From Tetracentron sinense (Eukaryota > Streptophyta > Magnoliopsida > Trochodendrales > Trochodendraceae): 64,000 nt of DNA. The stretch is from positions 15,425,827-15,489,826 of the forward strand of contig CM026551.1 of assembly GCA_015143295.1 (NCBI GenBank). The letters run 5' to 3'. Both the position numbers and the translations under genes were made by a program. Below are positions 23,039 through 34,096 of this stretch, piece by piece. The stretch's first letter is position 1; every line of letters starts with the position of its first letter. The notes beneath the pieces are model-generated. The model was not told the origin of the DNA. It did no database searches and worked only from the letters and a program-made list of their open reading frames with translations.

Positions 23039-24319
23039 GGGGTGTGTTTTGTTAATCCAGTACCAAGTTGGATGACAGGGTTGACGGCCTACTTGAAAGA
23101 TGGAGTTCTTCCTATCATTGCAAAAGAGTCAAGACGTATCCAGTTCAAGGCATCTCGTTATGTCCTGGTGCAGTGAGAGTTATATAAAAAGTCTTTCGGG
23201 AGACCTTTGTTGAAGTGTGTTCACCCTATAGATGTGGAGAGGATTCTTGCTGAGCTTCATGAAGGTATTTGTGGCATACATTCTGGGGGGAGAATGATAG
23301 CTCATCAAGCTCTGGGGCAAGGATACCTCTGGCCTTACATGCAAGCTGATGCTCAGAAGTATGTGAAGAAGTGCAGTCAGTGTCAACGATATGCTCGTTT
23401 AATTCATGCTCCAGCTCAAGAGCTGAACACTGTTTCTCAACCTTGGCCATTTGCATGGTGGGGCCTTGATATTGTGGGACCTTTCCCTAAGGCACCAGAG
23501 AATCTAATCTTTCTCCTCGTGGCAACTGATTACTTCTCTCGTTGGATTGAAGCCGTTCCCCTTGCTCGTATCAGAGAACAAGAAGTGAAGAAGTTCATGT
23601 GGGAGCATATCGTATATAGGTTCGGCATACCTCAGTCCATTATCACTGACAACGGGAAACAGTTCACAGGACGTATCATTGCAGACTTTTGTAGCAAATT
23701 AAAGATCAAACATATTTTCTTGTCTCCATATTATCCTCAAGGGAATGGACTGGCTGAAGCAGCTAATAAAAATATATTGAATGCCTTGAAGAGAAGATTG
23801 GAGGACTCGAATGGGAAGTGGACTACCGAGCTGCACAACGTGTTGTGGGGATATAGGACGACGCCGAGGAGTCCTACAAACGAAACACCTTTCTCTTTGG
23901 CTTATGGTATGAAAGCTGTCATTCCTACTGAGATTAGTTTGCCCACAATGCGCTCTTGGCATAGCAAGAAGAAGGGTGGAGAGAAAGACAAGAACGTTGA
24001 ACTCATGGCCGTTCACCTCGACCTGTTAGAAGAAAAGCGAGAAGATGCCATCATTCAGATGAGGAGATACCAGCAACAACTAAGGAAGGCATACAACCGA
24101 AAAGTACAGCGAAGGGTCCTTCAGGTCGAAGATCTCGTTCTCCGAAAAGTATTCCAGAATACCAGGGAGATTAATAGTGTCAAGTTAGGGCCTAATTGGA
24201 AAGGACCCTATATCGTAGAACGATTGGGGAGTCCTGAAGTTTGCTACTTAAAAGATTTACAAGGTAATCTCATCCAAAAATCCTGGAATATTATGAACCT
24301 AAGGCAATTCTTTCAATAG
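23039..24319 (+). pseudogene. Integrase of the Tat-type element
   Basis: A change of frame near 23,035 and a TGA near 23,175 precede an uninterrupted frame from 23,207 to the TAG-terminated end at 24,319. An HHCC zinc-binding N-terminus is visible (H and H in ELHEGICGIH, then CSQC). The catalytic core has D in LDIVGPFP, D in ITDNGKQF and E in GLAEAANKN. The C-terminal domain includes LGPNWKGPYIVERLG. Since this part is open over 370 codons, decay here is less than upstream. Confidence 0.9.
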
Positions 24320-24935
24320 AATCTGTGATGAATAAATGAGTTGTTGCAATAAGGAGTTTTCCAGAGTTTTTACATGAGCATTTGAATTACACTGCTATGA
24401 ATTTTTGCGTCAATTCGTTGTCTGAAACATCAGTGTAATATTGTGAATGTTTTGCAAATTCGAATAAAATTTCGCTTGAACAACATACTCACAACGAGAC
24501 ACTAGTGGCTTATCCTAAGGATGTCATCTGAGCAAATCCAGTGGCTTATCCTAATGACATCTTCTGAGCAAGTGTCTCTGAACTGAGTTACATTATGTTC
24601 ATCTCATGAAATTTTATTTGTCAGATTACATTCACAGTGAACTACATAACGATGTATCTAGGCATATTTCTCTTTTCCGTTGTGTGTATGATTCAGAGTG
24701 CTTTGTTCAATGTGTGCATCAATCATTACGAAGAAGCTTCATATACATACATTCAAGTGCCTACGTTGTGAGCTATTATGTTCATGTCTGATTCTATGAT
24801 CCGTAAAACATGTCCATACACTTATGTTATATTCTTTCTTGTATGCATACGTTGTGCGAGCTCCGCAAATTCCAGTTACACTACAAAGATTAAAGAAAAT
24901 TGCAAATGAAAGAAAGAAAATCCCATTTAAGGGGT
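24320..24935. other. Non-coding 3' region of the Tat-type element
   Basis: Lacks coding capacity, as is usual between integrase and the 3' LTR in Tat elements. Contains two diverged copies of a 37-40 bp unit beginning AGTGGCTTATCCTAA (24,503 and 24,541) and six ACAACG/CGTTGT hexamers. A purine-rich stretch near 24,895-24,925 could be the polypurine tract, but no LTR follows. Confidence 0.6.
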
Positions 24936-25560
24936 GTCAAAAATGACACGTGGCTACCTCAGGGTGTCAAAAAGGACATGTGGTCACCTCAAGGGTTCAC
25001 TCGTCAATCCTTGGTATTGTTTAAAAATATTTTAATAGTAAAAAGGCCCTAAAAACAATTTTTTAATTTTAAAAAAATAATTAATAAAAAAAAAAAAACA
25101 AGGATAGGTGAGTGATCCCTAGGGGTGGATGAATTTTAACCACAATTAAGGGGTGTCAAAATGGACACGTGACTACTTCAAGGGGTGTCAAAAAGGACAT
25201 GTGGCCACTCCTAGGGTTCACCCGCCCATCCTTGGCTTCTTCTTTTTTTCTAAATATTAATTATTTTTTATAATATTTTAATATTTAAAAAGTCTTAAAA
25301 ACAATTATTAAATTTTTAAAAAAGAATTAATATTTAGAAAAAAAAAAACCAAGGATAGGGGGTGAACCATTGGGGTGGGTGAATCTAACCCATTTAAGGG
25401 GTGTCGAAAAGGAGACGTGGCTACCTCAAGGGGTCTCAAGAAGGACAAGTGGCCACCTCAAGGGCTGTCAAAAAGGACACGTGGCCACCTCAAAGAGGTG
25501 TCAAGAAGGACATGTGGCCACCACAAGGGATGTCAAAAAAAAAAGGACACTTGGTCACTC
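24936..25560. repeat. Hierarchical repeat: 33-bp minisatellite plus AT-rich hairpin units
   Basis: A unit of about 33 bp (GGGGTGTCAAAAAGGACACG followed by TGGCCACCTCAA) occurs in pairs near 24,936 and 25,149, and as five copies from 25,395 to 25,555. Between these groups are segments flanked by inverted repeats: GGTTCACCCGCCCATCCTTGG-like on one side and CCAAGGATAGGTGGGTGAACC-like on the other, enclosing AT-rich loops of about 75-110 bp. Two such hairpin segments are present (about 25,000-25,130 and 25,210-25,385). Confidence 0.85.
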
Positions 25561-26236
25561 TAGAGGATTTGATTTCATTCAAAAAAGAATGGACAATTTC
25601 GTAAATAAGAAAAATAGAAAATGACAATTTTAGAGGGTATTTTTGGGAGTTCATACTATTTTAGCCAATGACATCATCTTTCTATCAGTTGACTAACGGT
25701 CAACGAAAGGGGTGTTAGTGTCAATATTTTGAAAAGTAGGGGTAATTAATGTATTTTCTAAAACTTGAGAGAGTCTATGTGTAGTTTAGTCAAACATCAT
25801 GGGTGTAAATGTATTTTCCCCTTTACGCTAATACTCTTCGATGATAACCTTCCATATAAGGCGGATACTATGCACGTAGCTTGTGATCTCGGCCTTTTTT
25901 AAGATGCGGTCAAGCCCAAATCCTCCATGGGATCAGGGTAGAAAAGTTTTCTATTGGGCCCACACAACCAATAAAATCTCGACACGTGTCTGTTTTTCAG
26001 TAGCTTGTATGGTTGCTAAAAATAAAAAAAAAACTAACAACTTTATACATGTCTATTCATCTAGCAGGTTCCGCCAAGAGTACTTTCTCTCCAAGTAGGC
26101 CTATGCATCCTTCCTGGCCAGCCAGAGGCCCACCCGACCTACCCATGGACTGGGCTAATTCTTTTTGTAGGCTTGCCTATCCATCACGCTTTTGAGAATT
26201 ATGTAGCATTTTTTTGGGCCCACATAAAAAATAAAT
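25561..26236. other. No gene; probable element terminus near 25,830
   Basis: Contains GGGTGTAAATGTATTTTCCCC near 25,801-25,823, of a type often found at the ends of plant DNA elements, but no left partner was found. The sequence TAGGCTTGCCTATCCATCACGC near 26,170 resembles the foldback MITE at 45.9 and 50.5 kb. Confidence 0.35.
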
Positions 26237-27115
26237 GTGGCATTCACTGCATCTCTTATTGGGATTGAAGAATCTTCTTCAAATATTGTGAGTAACCAAC
26301 ACTGTAGTGATGGTGAGGAGGATGATGAGAATCAGAATTACTCAGATTCTGAGGGAGACCTCGAGGCAGCCTATGATGAGCTATTTCAGGAATGTCTAAA
26401 GCTGAAAAATATTCAGTTTTCAATGTTTAAAAAGATCAAATCTATTGAAATGGAAAAAGATGTCTTAGACCAAGTGGTTTCAGGGTTGAGAGCTCTTATG
26501 TCACGACTTGAGGAAGAGAAGGCTTCCCTCTTTGCCAAGACTCAGCTACTTTAATCTGATTTGCATATTTGTCTTGATAAAAAGACAAGTCTTTAAATTA
26601 AGTTGGCTGATCTTGAGTAAAATCAGAGGTGTAGAGATGAGAAGGAAACTTTATTCACCTCGAAAACTAAGCCTAGTGCTAAAAGGCACCCTCCAGAAAA
26701 TAGGAAGGAACCTTTAATTCAGAAATTCATTCCTACATGTCAGTCATATTAAGTCTCAATGTCCTAAACTTCGAAAAATGTCCAATCATGGTTTTGAGAA
26801 CCAAAATAATTTTAATGTGAATCTTCAAATGAGAGTTGAGGTCCTGGTGGAGAAGTCCAAGAGTTTGTATGAAGATGTGATGAAAATTGCTCACAACTCT
26901 ATACTGTGGCATGGTCATGACACTCCTTATGTTAAATATAAATGAGGTAATGGGGAGAACCATAATGTCCGCCATAATTCTAGGACTCAATCGTAGAAAA
27001 TGAGGAACATGAATAATAGGCAAAAGGTCATACCTACCTCAATTGAAACAGTTAGATACCAAATAGTCAATCAAACTACTAAAACCGTTTGAGTGAAAAA
27101 TGATGACCTAAAAGG
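26237..27115 (+). pseudogene. Ty1/copia gag remnant (SIRE-like)
   Basis: The open frame to 26,554 is acidic then coiled-coil-like (DGEEDDENQNYSDSEGD, DELFQECLKLK, a heptad-like EMEKDVLDQVVSGLRAL). This matches the region of plant copia gag after the nucleocapsid-interacting domain. Degraded continuation is visible to about 27,115, ending with a KTV-VKNDDLKGF-like stretch. Frames are broken by stops. Pol is missing, so the element suffered a large internal deletion as well as loss of its 5' end. Confidence 0.6.
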
Positions 27116-28880
27116 CTTCACTTAATTCGTGCCTGTCATACCCTAGGGTGTGCTGCTAGTGTTATATTTTGTCATAGTGTTATGATATTTGTGTATACTA
27201 GTATTTTTTTTCTAGCTGTTATTTGCTTTAGTTTGTTTTTCTGTTTTATTTATTTTGAAAAATCCAAAAACATTGAAAAACTATAAAATCTAAAAATATT
27301 TTTGTCATGTTGCCCTTGTTTGACTTGCATGATTTGCATTCCTTATGGGATCTTTATTTCTATATTTTTCCAGTGTTGAACATGAGTTTGTTGCTGATTA
27401 AGGATATATCACATTCATAGTCTCTTGGTTAGACTGAAAATTATATCGATTTTATCTTGAACAGTTAAAGACTTATTCATGTGTGTATGTTTTACAAATT
27501 TCACATGCACTCTGACTGATTCTGTTGAGAGGTCTATTTTCCAAATCTATAAGTGTAAGACTTATCCCAAAAGTGTGACCTTGGATGACCAATTTAAAAT
27601 GACCATATTGTTAGTCATCCTCATTTTGTATATCCTCCATGAGCAAAAATTGTTGCAACGAAAAAGGCTACTTACTGGACTAGTGTGAAAGTCACAATTT
27701 GATGCAAACAGTATGAAATGGCTACCTAGGCAGACAGTAGATATCTATCTGAGTCACTAGAAGGAAAGTCTTTGCTGCTAATAGTCAGGACTACCTACCT
27801 GGATAGTATGAAAGTCATCATTGCATGAAAAGATATATTAAAATAAAGAACATCAAAAGAATTCTTACAATGTTTGGAGGTATTTGATCAATAGTAAAAG
27901 AAAAATAATGAGTCAAATAAAATGGATAAAGGTTAACCAAAATGTAAAAAAAATCAGCATATCTGGATTTAACTAGGTTTGACTTTTAAGAATTGTGTTT
28001 CCGGTAGTCTCCTTAGTGGTTAATGTCATGTCCTTGGAAAGGGAAAGAAACCTTGATCTAGTATCTTGTCAAACCACCACTACTCACAAATTGCTTCACT
28101 TTTGAACTGTTCACTAAATGTGACTAAGTAAATTGGTTATGCTTTAACATTCCGTGAGATTTAGTTAAATGTGTATCCTCAGTCGGACTAACTAATCATG
28201 TTCTTCATTGGATTTGTAATTTTAAATTACTACTGCTTGGAATGCTTTGTATGCATGTTTGTGTGGCACATTATATTTTTTTGTGTGTTTCCTTTTTGTT
28301 TGGCATAAGCCTTTTTAGCATATGTGCCATGTTTTTAGTGGTACCCTTGATCTTAGGGGAAGAAGATCAAGTTGAGTTTTTGAGGGGGAGTTTGTGCTTG
28401 AGTTGTTGAGGGGGAGTTTGTACTTTATATTACTATCTTGTTCCTTACTCTTTAGTCCCCACATTGTTTGCATTTATTTGATTGTACTGTGATTATCTTT
28501 ATATTTCACATGTGTTAAATTGGTATATTCGTTGTGATATTGGCATCATGATTACATTTGACAATTGTGTCAAAAAATGGGAGAATGTTGGGGTACAATT
28601 TCTCAAGTTCAGTACATTCCTTGCATTACCTGTGCTTATTTATTTTGATATTCCATACATGCTTCACTAAGTGTTTTGTTTATGAGCATGTGCAGGTGCA
28701 GGGTTGCAACAGATTGATTTTACTTGACAAGAGCTTAAGTGTCTTAATTTTGAGATGATTTGTCAATTTATGTCATGTAATAGTGTTGAAATAATGTAAT
28801 GCCCTAATTCACCGTTTTGATGTGTTTGAGTGAGTTTATGTCAAGTCATGTACTTCAGGTTGGTTTTGCCACGAAATTAC
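27116..28880. other. Non-coding 3' part of the copia remnant
   Basis: Contains two GAGGGGGAGTTTGT motifs near 28,381 and 28,409 and further purine-rich stretches, typical of the region before a SIRE-like 3' LTR. No protease, integrase or RT motif was seen. Confidence 0.5.
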
Positions 28881-28893
28881 CAAATGGGGAGAT

Positions 28894-30238
28894 TGTAAAG
28901 TCCATATTTTTATGTTGGCATATTCCGGTGTCAAAACAAGAAAGTCTAGGTGTTTAGGTGTGTGTCTTGTGTCATTTCCGTCAACCATCCACGACAAGTG
29001 AAGTTGAAGACCGTTAAAGACTCGGTTGATCATTTCCTTTATAGGATGGTAAGTAACCTAGATACCATGCTACCATAGGTGGAAATTGATTTAGAATAAT
29101 CTTAATATGATGTATTAGGTGGTAAGTGTCCTAAACTAATCATACGGACCCTATGTGATGAGATAGGTAGTGCAAAACAAATTCAAAATTCTGAAATTTT
29201 TCAAAAAACTAAGGTTTCTTGTAGGTGACATATCTCCCAAACCGTAGCTCGGATTTTGCTCCATAATATATCAAATCGACTGCGTCGAAAAGAGGTACAA
29301 CTTTCATGAAGGATGAAAGAGCTAAAAACAAAATTTTAAAATTGGGTTTGCACCTTAAGTTCGACCTTGACCATTGAGGGTCGACCCTGAGTACAAAAAT
29401 ATTTGTATGGTGCAAATGGGCAGAATGCAAGAAATTCCAAGGTCGACCCTGGAAGACCTTTTGGTCGACCAAAGTTGGAGTTTGGGTCGACTCAAGTGAC
29501 TCACAGGGTCGACCCTGATATGGGATTTTTGGATTTCCTTTCTAAATTGGGTTTTAGCAACTTCTAACATTGGTTTTGGTTCATCTATTTAACTAGACTC
29601 TCCTAATCCATGAAAGCAACTTTTTGGAAGACTTTGGGAGTGTGTTGAGAGTATTTTGAGGTTACTCTAGAGTTCATAGAAACTCCATATTTGGTTGCTC
29701 TCCTCCCCTGGTTATTTTGTCTTTCAACTTAGAGTTTGCAAGTCTAAAATTCTATTCTTGCTTGCTTGGACTTGTCAATTGAATGCGTCTATCTAGGTGT
29801 TGATTTCTATCAAACCATCAACCTGTTCTGGATAGAACAATTTGACCCAAGTGTTCCGGAGCCTTTACGAAGGAGATCGATCCGAGAAATATCGTGGTAG
29901 TGTGATTTGGTAGGTGGAATTCGAAACTGTCATTGACGGAGATCGATCGGAATATCGTGTACTTTTTTCGAGACACAGAGAGAAGTATGAGCGGTTGCGA
30001 TTGATCACGGGACTTGAGAGTATGTTATGACTTTTCAAGGCATGGAGGACTAAGAACGGAAGGATCATTGTGTTGAGTCCGAATGAGTCAAGTTTGAGTC
30101 TTGTAAGTTCTTGTTAACTTTGTCTTAGTGGATTCTCATGGTTGGACTAGGTCCCGAGGTTTTTCCCGAAAGGGTTTCCACGTAAAACTCTTGTGTTATG
30201 GTTTGCATGTTTTTCTCTATTTCCAGACTTAAAGTACA
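28894..30238 (+). repeat. 3' LTR of the copia remnant
   Basis: A polypurine tract (CAAATGGGGAGAT, 28,881-28,893) is followed at once by TGTAAAGTCC, the expected LTR start. The R/U5-like segment TTTCCACGTAAAACTCTTGTG near 30,175 is typical of SIRE-type LTRs. The right edge near ACA at 30,236-30,238 is a guess, since no 5' LTR exists in the window. It carries the GTCGAC palindrome array at 29,378-29,517. Confidence 0.65.
29378..29517. repeat. GTCGAC palindromes at 22-bp pitch in the copia LTR
   Basis: GTCGAC cores start at 29,380, then 29,442, 29,464, 29,486 and 29,508. The last four are exactly 22 bp apart. Several have long symmetric arms, for instance TTTGGTCGACCAAA (29,460-29,473) and CAGGGTCGACCCTG (29,504-29,517). 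A degenerate site (TTCGAC) lies at 29,360. Confidence 0.95.
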
Positions 30239-30639
30239 TCATCCATTAAGTTAATAACTTAATTATTACAATAATAAAAAAGGTAGATAGACTTATAGGG
30301 AAACCTAACCATCCCCTTGAACTTGTGAGATTCTCAACTCAAACCTTAGATTTGAGGTTCACCGAATTTTTTTCAAATAACTTTGTTACTATGATGGTGT
30401 TCACTCACACTATATCGAGTGAATGTGCCGTATGTCCGGAAAAATGCCGTCTGTTTGCTCTCCAAGGGTTATAACTTAGGGACATGCTTAACTTATCATT
30501 TCACTGTATTGTGGAATGTGCCGTCCTCATTGGTCAATGCCTCATTTTTTTAACACTTATGTGGTTGAAACTCACCCACTCTTAAGATTAAATAATCTAA
30601 TCTTAGTTTTTTCTTTTTAAAAAGTAATAAAAATATGAG

Positions 30640-30990
30640 CAATAGTTGGCTCCATTGGCGAGGAGCGAACTATTGCTCCTCGCTCTCACAAAGCCGCCCA
30701 TTCCACCTGTCATGAACTCGGGTTTAATTGTTTTAACTCTATAGTTAAATTATTTTATTTTATTTTTCTAAAAACCAAAGGTAGATGGGTGAATCCTAGG
30801 GGTTAGTGAATATTAACCACAGTTAAATGGAGCCAGAAGAGAGACACGTGACATTAAAATTGAACCTGAGATGCACCTCCTCACGTCACAGACCAAGGAG
30901 GTGATTATTTTCTTAAAAATATTTACCATAATTTTCTTAAGCTTAATCACAGTTAAAAGAGTATTAAAACGGACACGTGGACATGACATT
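30640..30990. repeat. Dispersed repeat, copy 1
   Basis: Homologous in order to 61,880-62,140: CTCTCACAAAGCCGCCC, then ACTCGGGTTTAA, an ATTTTATTTTATTTT stretch, AGATGGGTGAATCC, a TTAACCACAGTTAA motif, and GAGGTGATTATTTTC. Non-coding. Confidence 0.75.
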
Positions 30991-31087
30991 TTACTACACA
31001 GTGAAATGCGTGGGGGGTGAGTAACTTATTACCCTTGCTACGGTGCTACCCATACAAGAAAATGGAAAAATTAAGAGACTTTTTTTA

Positions 31088-32364
31088 GGTCTTTTTGAAA
31101 AAAAAAACCCCTATGTTTTGAGCTATTTGTAACTACCCCCTTACATTTTTTGATTTTGTATTATGCCCCCGTTAACTTTTAAAACTTTTGCAAATCCAAC
31201 ATTCCATCCAAAACCAAGTTCACATATGTTAAATTTTGTAAGAAATGACATTTTTAACCTTTTTCTAATGGGTGGGGCGGAATGCACACCTCTATAGGTC
31301 ACCACGTGTCCCATTTATCTCCCTTTAACTATGGTTAAGCTTAATTGACCTAAAATTAATATTAAAAAAAAATAAATTAAAATCAAGATTAGATGGATGA
31401 ACCCTAAGGGGGAGTGAATATTAATTACAGTTAGTGATTATTAAAAGAGACATATGGCGGCTTGTAGAGTCCTCTTTAACTATGGTTAAGCATCATCAAC
31501 CTACGGTTATTATTTTTTAAATATTTTTTTCTAAAATCCAAGGTTAGATGCATGAACCCTAGGGCTAAGTGAAAGGACACATGGCAACTTGTAGAGCCCC
31601 CTTCAACTGTGGTTAAGCATAATCAATCTAAGGTTAATATTTTTTTATTCTAAAAACCAAGGTTATATGCATGAACCCAAGGGATGAGTGATTCTTAACC
31701 ACAGTTAGTGAGTATTAAAAAAGACATGACTGCTTGTAAAGCCCCCTTTAACTATGATTAATCATAATAATATTTTTGTATTTTTTTTCTTCTAAAATCC
31801 AAGGTTAGATGGGTTCAACCCTAGGGGTGGGTGAATATTAATTAACTATTGTTAGTGGGTGTTAAAAAGGACACATGATGGCTTGTAGAGCCTACTTTAA
31901 CTGTGGTTAAACATAATAAATCTAAGGTTAATATTTTTTTCTTCTAAAAACCATACGAACCCTTTGGGTAAATGAATCTTAACCATAGTTAGTGAGTGTT
32001 AAAAGGAACACATGCTGACTTGTAGAACCCCCTTTAATTGTGGTTAAACATAATAATATTTTTGTATATATATATTTTTTTCTTCTAAAAACCAAGTTTA
32101 AATAGATGAATCCTAGGGGTGAATGAATCTTAATCATAATTTGTGGTTCAAAGAACTTGTGAAAAGTTTTTACAAATCTCCTTAAAATAAAAAAAAAAGT
32201 TAAAAAGGTTATTTCCTAAAAAAATTAACATTTGCTAACTTGCTTGGATGGAAGTATGGATTTGCAAAAATTTTAAAAATTAGTGGGCATAATACAAAAT
32301 CAGAAAACATAAGGGACATTTACAAATAGCTCAAAAACATAGGATGTTTATTTTACAAAAAGCC
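31088..32364. mobile_element. Foldback element with arms of about 170 bp enclosing a tandem array
   Basis: Left arm 31,088-31,262 is matched in inverted orientation by 32,199-32,364; diagnostic shared stretches are CTATGTTTTGAGCTATTTGT and GATTTTGTATTATGCCC. Between the arms are six degenerate tandem units of 128-157 bp. Long arms without coding capacity suggest a non-autonomous Mutator-like or foldback transposon. The flanking 9-bp sequences are T-runs (CTTTTTTTA and TTTTTTTGT) and do not prove a target duplication. The element lies 280 bp upstream of the APC5 start codon. Confidence 0.75.
31320..32150. repeat. Six-unit degenerate tandem array inside the foldback element
   Basis: Units recognised by TTTAACTGTGGTTAA-like motifs near 31,320, 31,477, 31,605, 31,746, 31,897 and 32,030. 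Each also has a CCAAGGTTAGATG-like and a GGACACATGGC-like motif, and an inverted partner TTAACCACAGTTA, so every unit is itself partly palindromic. Confidence 0.8.
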
Positions 32365-32643
32365 TTTTTTTGTTTTTTTGGTTGGGCTCCCAAGAGGAGT
32401 TTATTACCCTTCACGGCTTCACCCGACCACCATAGAGTCTTCCTCAAACGCCATTCATTGCTGCAACTCGTTTCCCGGTTCTTTTTGAAAGCAACTGCTT
32501 CCCTTTTTCGTCCCATCGTAAACCCTAGAAAACCTAGTTCGATCCGGAAAGCAGTTCCTTAGATGCTCTTAGAAGAGAAACTGTCCTGATTGGGGGGATT
32601 TTGGCGGAAAACTGTACTGGTAGGTCACCATTAGAACAGATAT
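32365..32643 (+). promoter_or_regulatory. Presumed APC5 promoter and 5' leader
   Basis: GC-richer sequence containing a run of CGTAAACCCTAGAAAACC-type leader sequence, directly before the ATG at 32,644. No clear TATA box was identified. The foldback element ends at its left edge. Confidence 0.4.
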
Positions 32644-32814
32644 ATGGCGGGGATTTTGAAACCACTTGGTGCTTTCGCCATTACTCCACACAAAGTCTCC
32701 GTCTGCATCCTCCTCCAGATCTACGCTCCGCCGGCTCAAATCTCAGTACCGTTTCCTTTCTCGTCGGTCTCTCAGCACAATCGCCTTGGCTTGTTTTTGC
32801 TGGCCTCGACAAAG
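32644..32814 (+). CDS. APC5: APC5 exon 1
   Basis: 57 codons from ATG, starting MAGILKPLGAFAITPHK and ending at AAG before a GT donor. ITPHKVSVCILLQIYAP is the conserved plant APC5 N-terminus. Ends in phase 0. Confidence 0.85.
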
Positions 32815-33345
32815 GTTCGATCTTGGGCTCAGCTTTGAACTTTAGAGATTTTTTGTCTTCTATTTGTTTCTTACTGCTTCAATTCCCAAAATGAAGAGGG
32901 ACAGAAAAAAAGGAACTGAAAAAAACAATGAGTCTACAATGCATAGTTGCAAGGAAGCTATGTACGGGGTGGGAAGCTCGCTTCCCATTCCTGGGAAATA
33001 CTCGCTTCCTAGGAAGCTCGCTTCCATCATGTCCCATCTAGTAGTAAAAGAGAGTTGTAGGTTGTACGTGTGAAGTGATGGGGTAGACCACATTCTATAG
33101 CCTACGGTGCAGACTTTAAGCAAGTATTATTAGTTTGGAACATAAGCACCTATTTTTCTACAAAAATCTCATGTAAGATAAAATCAAATGTATAACTATT
33201 ATAATAACACAATGAGAATGAGGAGCCTATATCTCATTTATCGCTTTCTATTTCCTAAGGTTTTTTTTAGCCTTGCTTCTTTTTCACTTATTACTTTCGC
33301 TTTGCTTCTTGTTTTCACTTCTCGCTCTAGTAACTATGCTACAAT

Positions 33346-33606
33346 CAGGGGTATAGCCAGGATTTTGTTGTAGGGGGGGCTAACAATGCGGCATGGGGGT
33401 TCGAGGGCATAACCCCCGTTTTTTTTTTTGAGGGCCAAGTTCTTGGGCCATCTCATGCCTATTTGTGTCTTTCTCAAAAGTTCGGGGGGGGGTAGAGCCA
33501 CCTATCCCCCGGCTTCGCCCTTGCTCCCAAGATACGACTAAAGACAGATACATTTTTTTTCAAAGTTCTAGGGGGGTGCTTTAGGCCCCTTGTGGATCCG
33601 CCCCTG
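33346..33606. mobile_element. Short non-autonomous hAT element (261 bp) in APC5 intron 1
   Basis: Starts CAGGGGTATAGCCAG and ends with the inverted CAGGGGCGGATCCAC form. The 8-bp direct repeat GCTACAAT occurs at 33,338-33,345 and 33,607-33,614. CA...TG ends plus an 8-bp duplication define a hAT insertion. No coding capacity. Confidence 0.9.
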
Positions 33607-33614
33607 GCTACAAT

Positions 33615-34063
33615 GACTGTCGAAAGGGGAGAGGTAGATGGATTGTGAGAAAAAAGAAAAAACCAATGTACATAGATATCAAACATGAGAGAGAGAGAGT
33701 TAGTTTAGGATTGAATATAGAAAAATCATGACAATGAACAAGGGAGAGAGGAGATGTCGTATTTCTTACTCTCATTTCCTTATTTTCCTCTATTTTGCTA
33801 AAGGAATGTAATAAAAACTATATAATAAGTAAAATATATATAATTACGGAGTATGTGTTTGTTTAAATTATAAAAGACCCCTTTGAAAATGAGTTATGAG
33901 AGCTTTGGGATCCCTAGATGGATTTTGAGACATTTAAATGCTTTTTTTGTTAATGGGCTGCTTGATCCCAATTGTATTCCTGGTCGCCTGGGCGACACCT
34001 TTAACAACCATGCAAAAAATAGAGGGGGTTACATGGTCCACCCACCCCTACACACACACACAC

Positions 34064-34096
<33 letters not shown>

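Larger units (their letters stand above)
17641..24930 (+). mobile_element. Ty3/gypsy LTR retrotransposon, Tat (Retand-like) lineage, decayed, 3' LTR missing
   Basis: Order seen: 5' LTR, primer-binding site, gag, aspartic protease, reverse transcriptase, RNase H, a second archaeal-type RNase H, integrase, then about 600 bp of non-coding 3' DNA. The second RNase H is diagnostic of the Tat lineage. Coding regions carry several in-frame stops and frameshifts, so the copy is dead. No copy of the 5' LTR appears downstream; a different repeat begins at about 24,936, so the 3' LTR was lost or replaced. The left edge at TGTAAGGGAT (17,641) is the best TG start but cannot be confirmed without the second LTR. 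Confidence 0.9.

Noticed and set aside
24503-24580. Start of the missing gypsy 3' LTR
   Set aside because: The short duplicated AGTGGCTTATCC sequence does not match the 5' LTR and lacks a preceding polypurine tract.
25370-25624. Three overlapping open frames with repeated Gly-His-Lys peptides
   Set aside because: They are the 33-bp minisatellite read in three frames.
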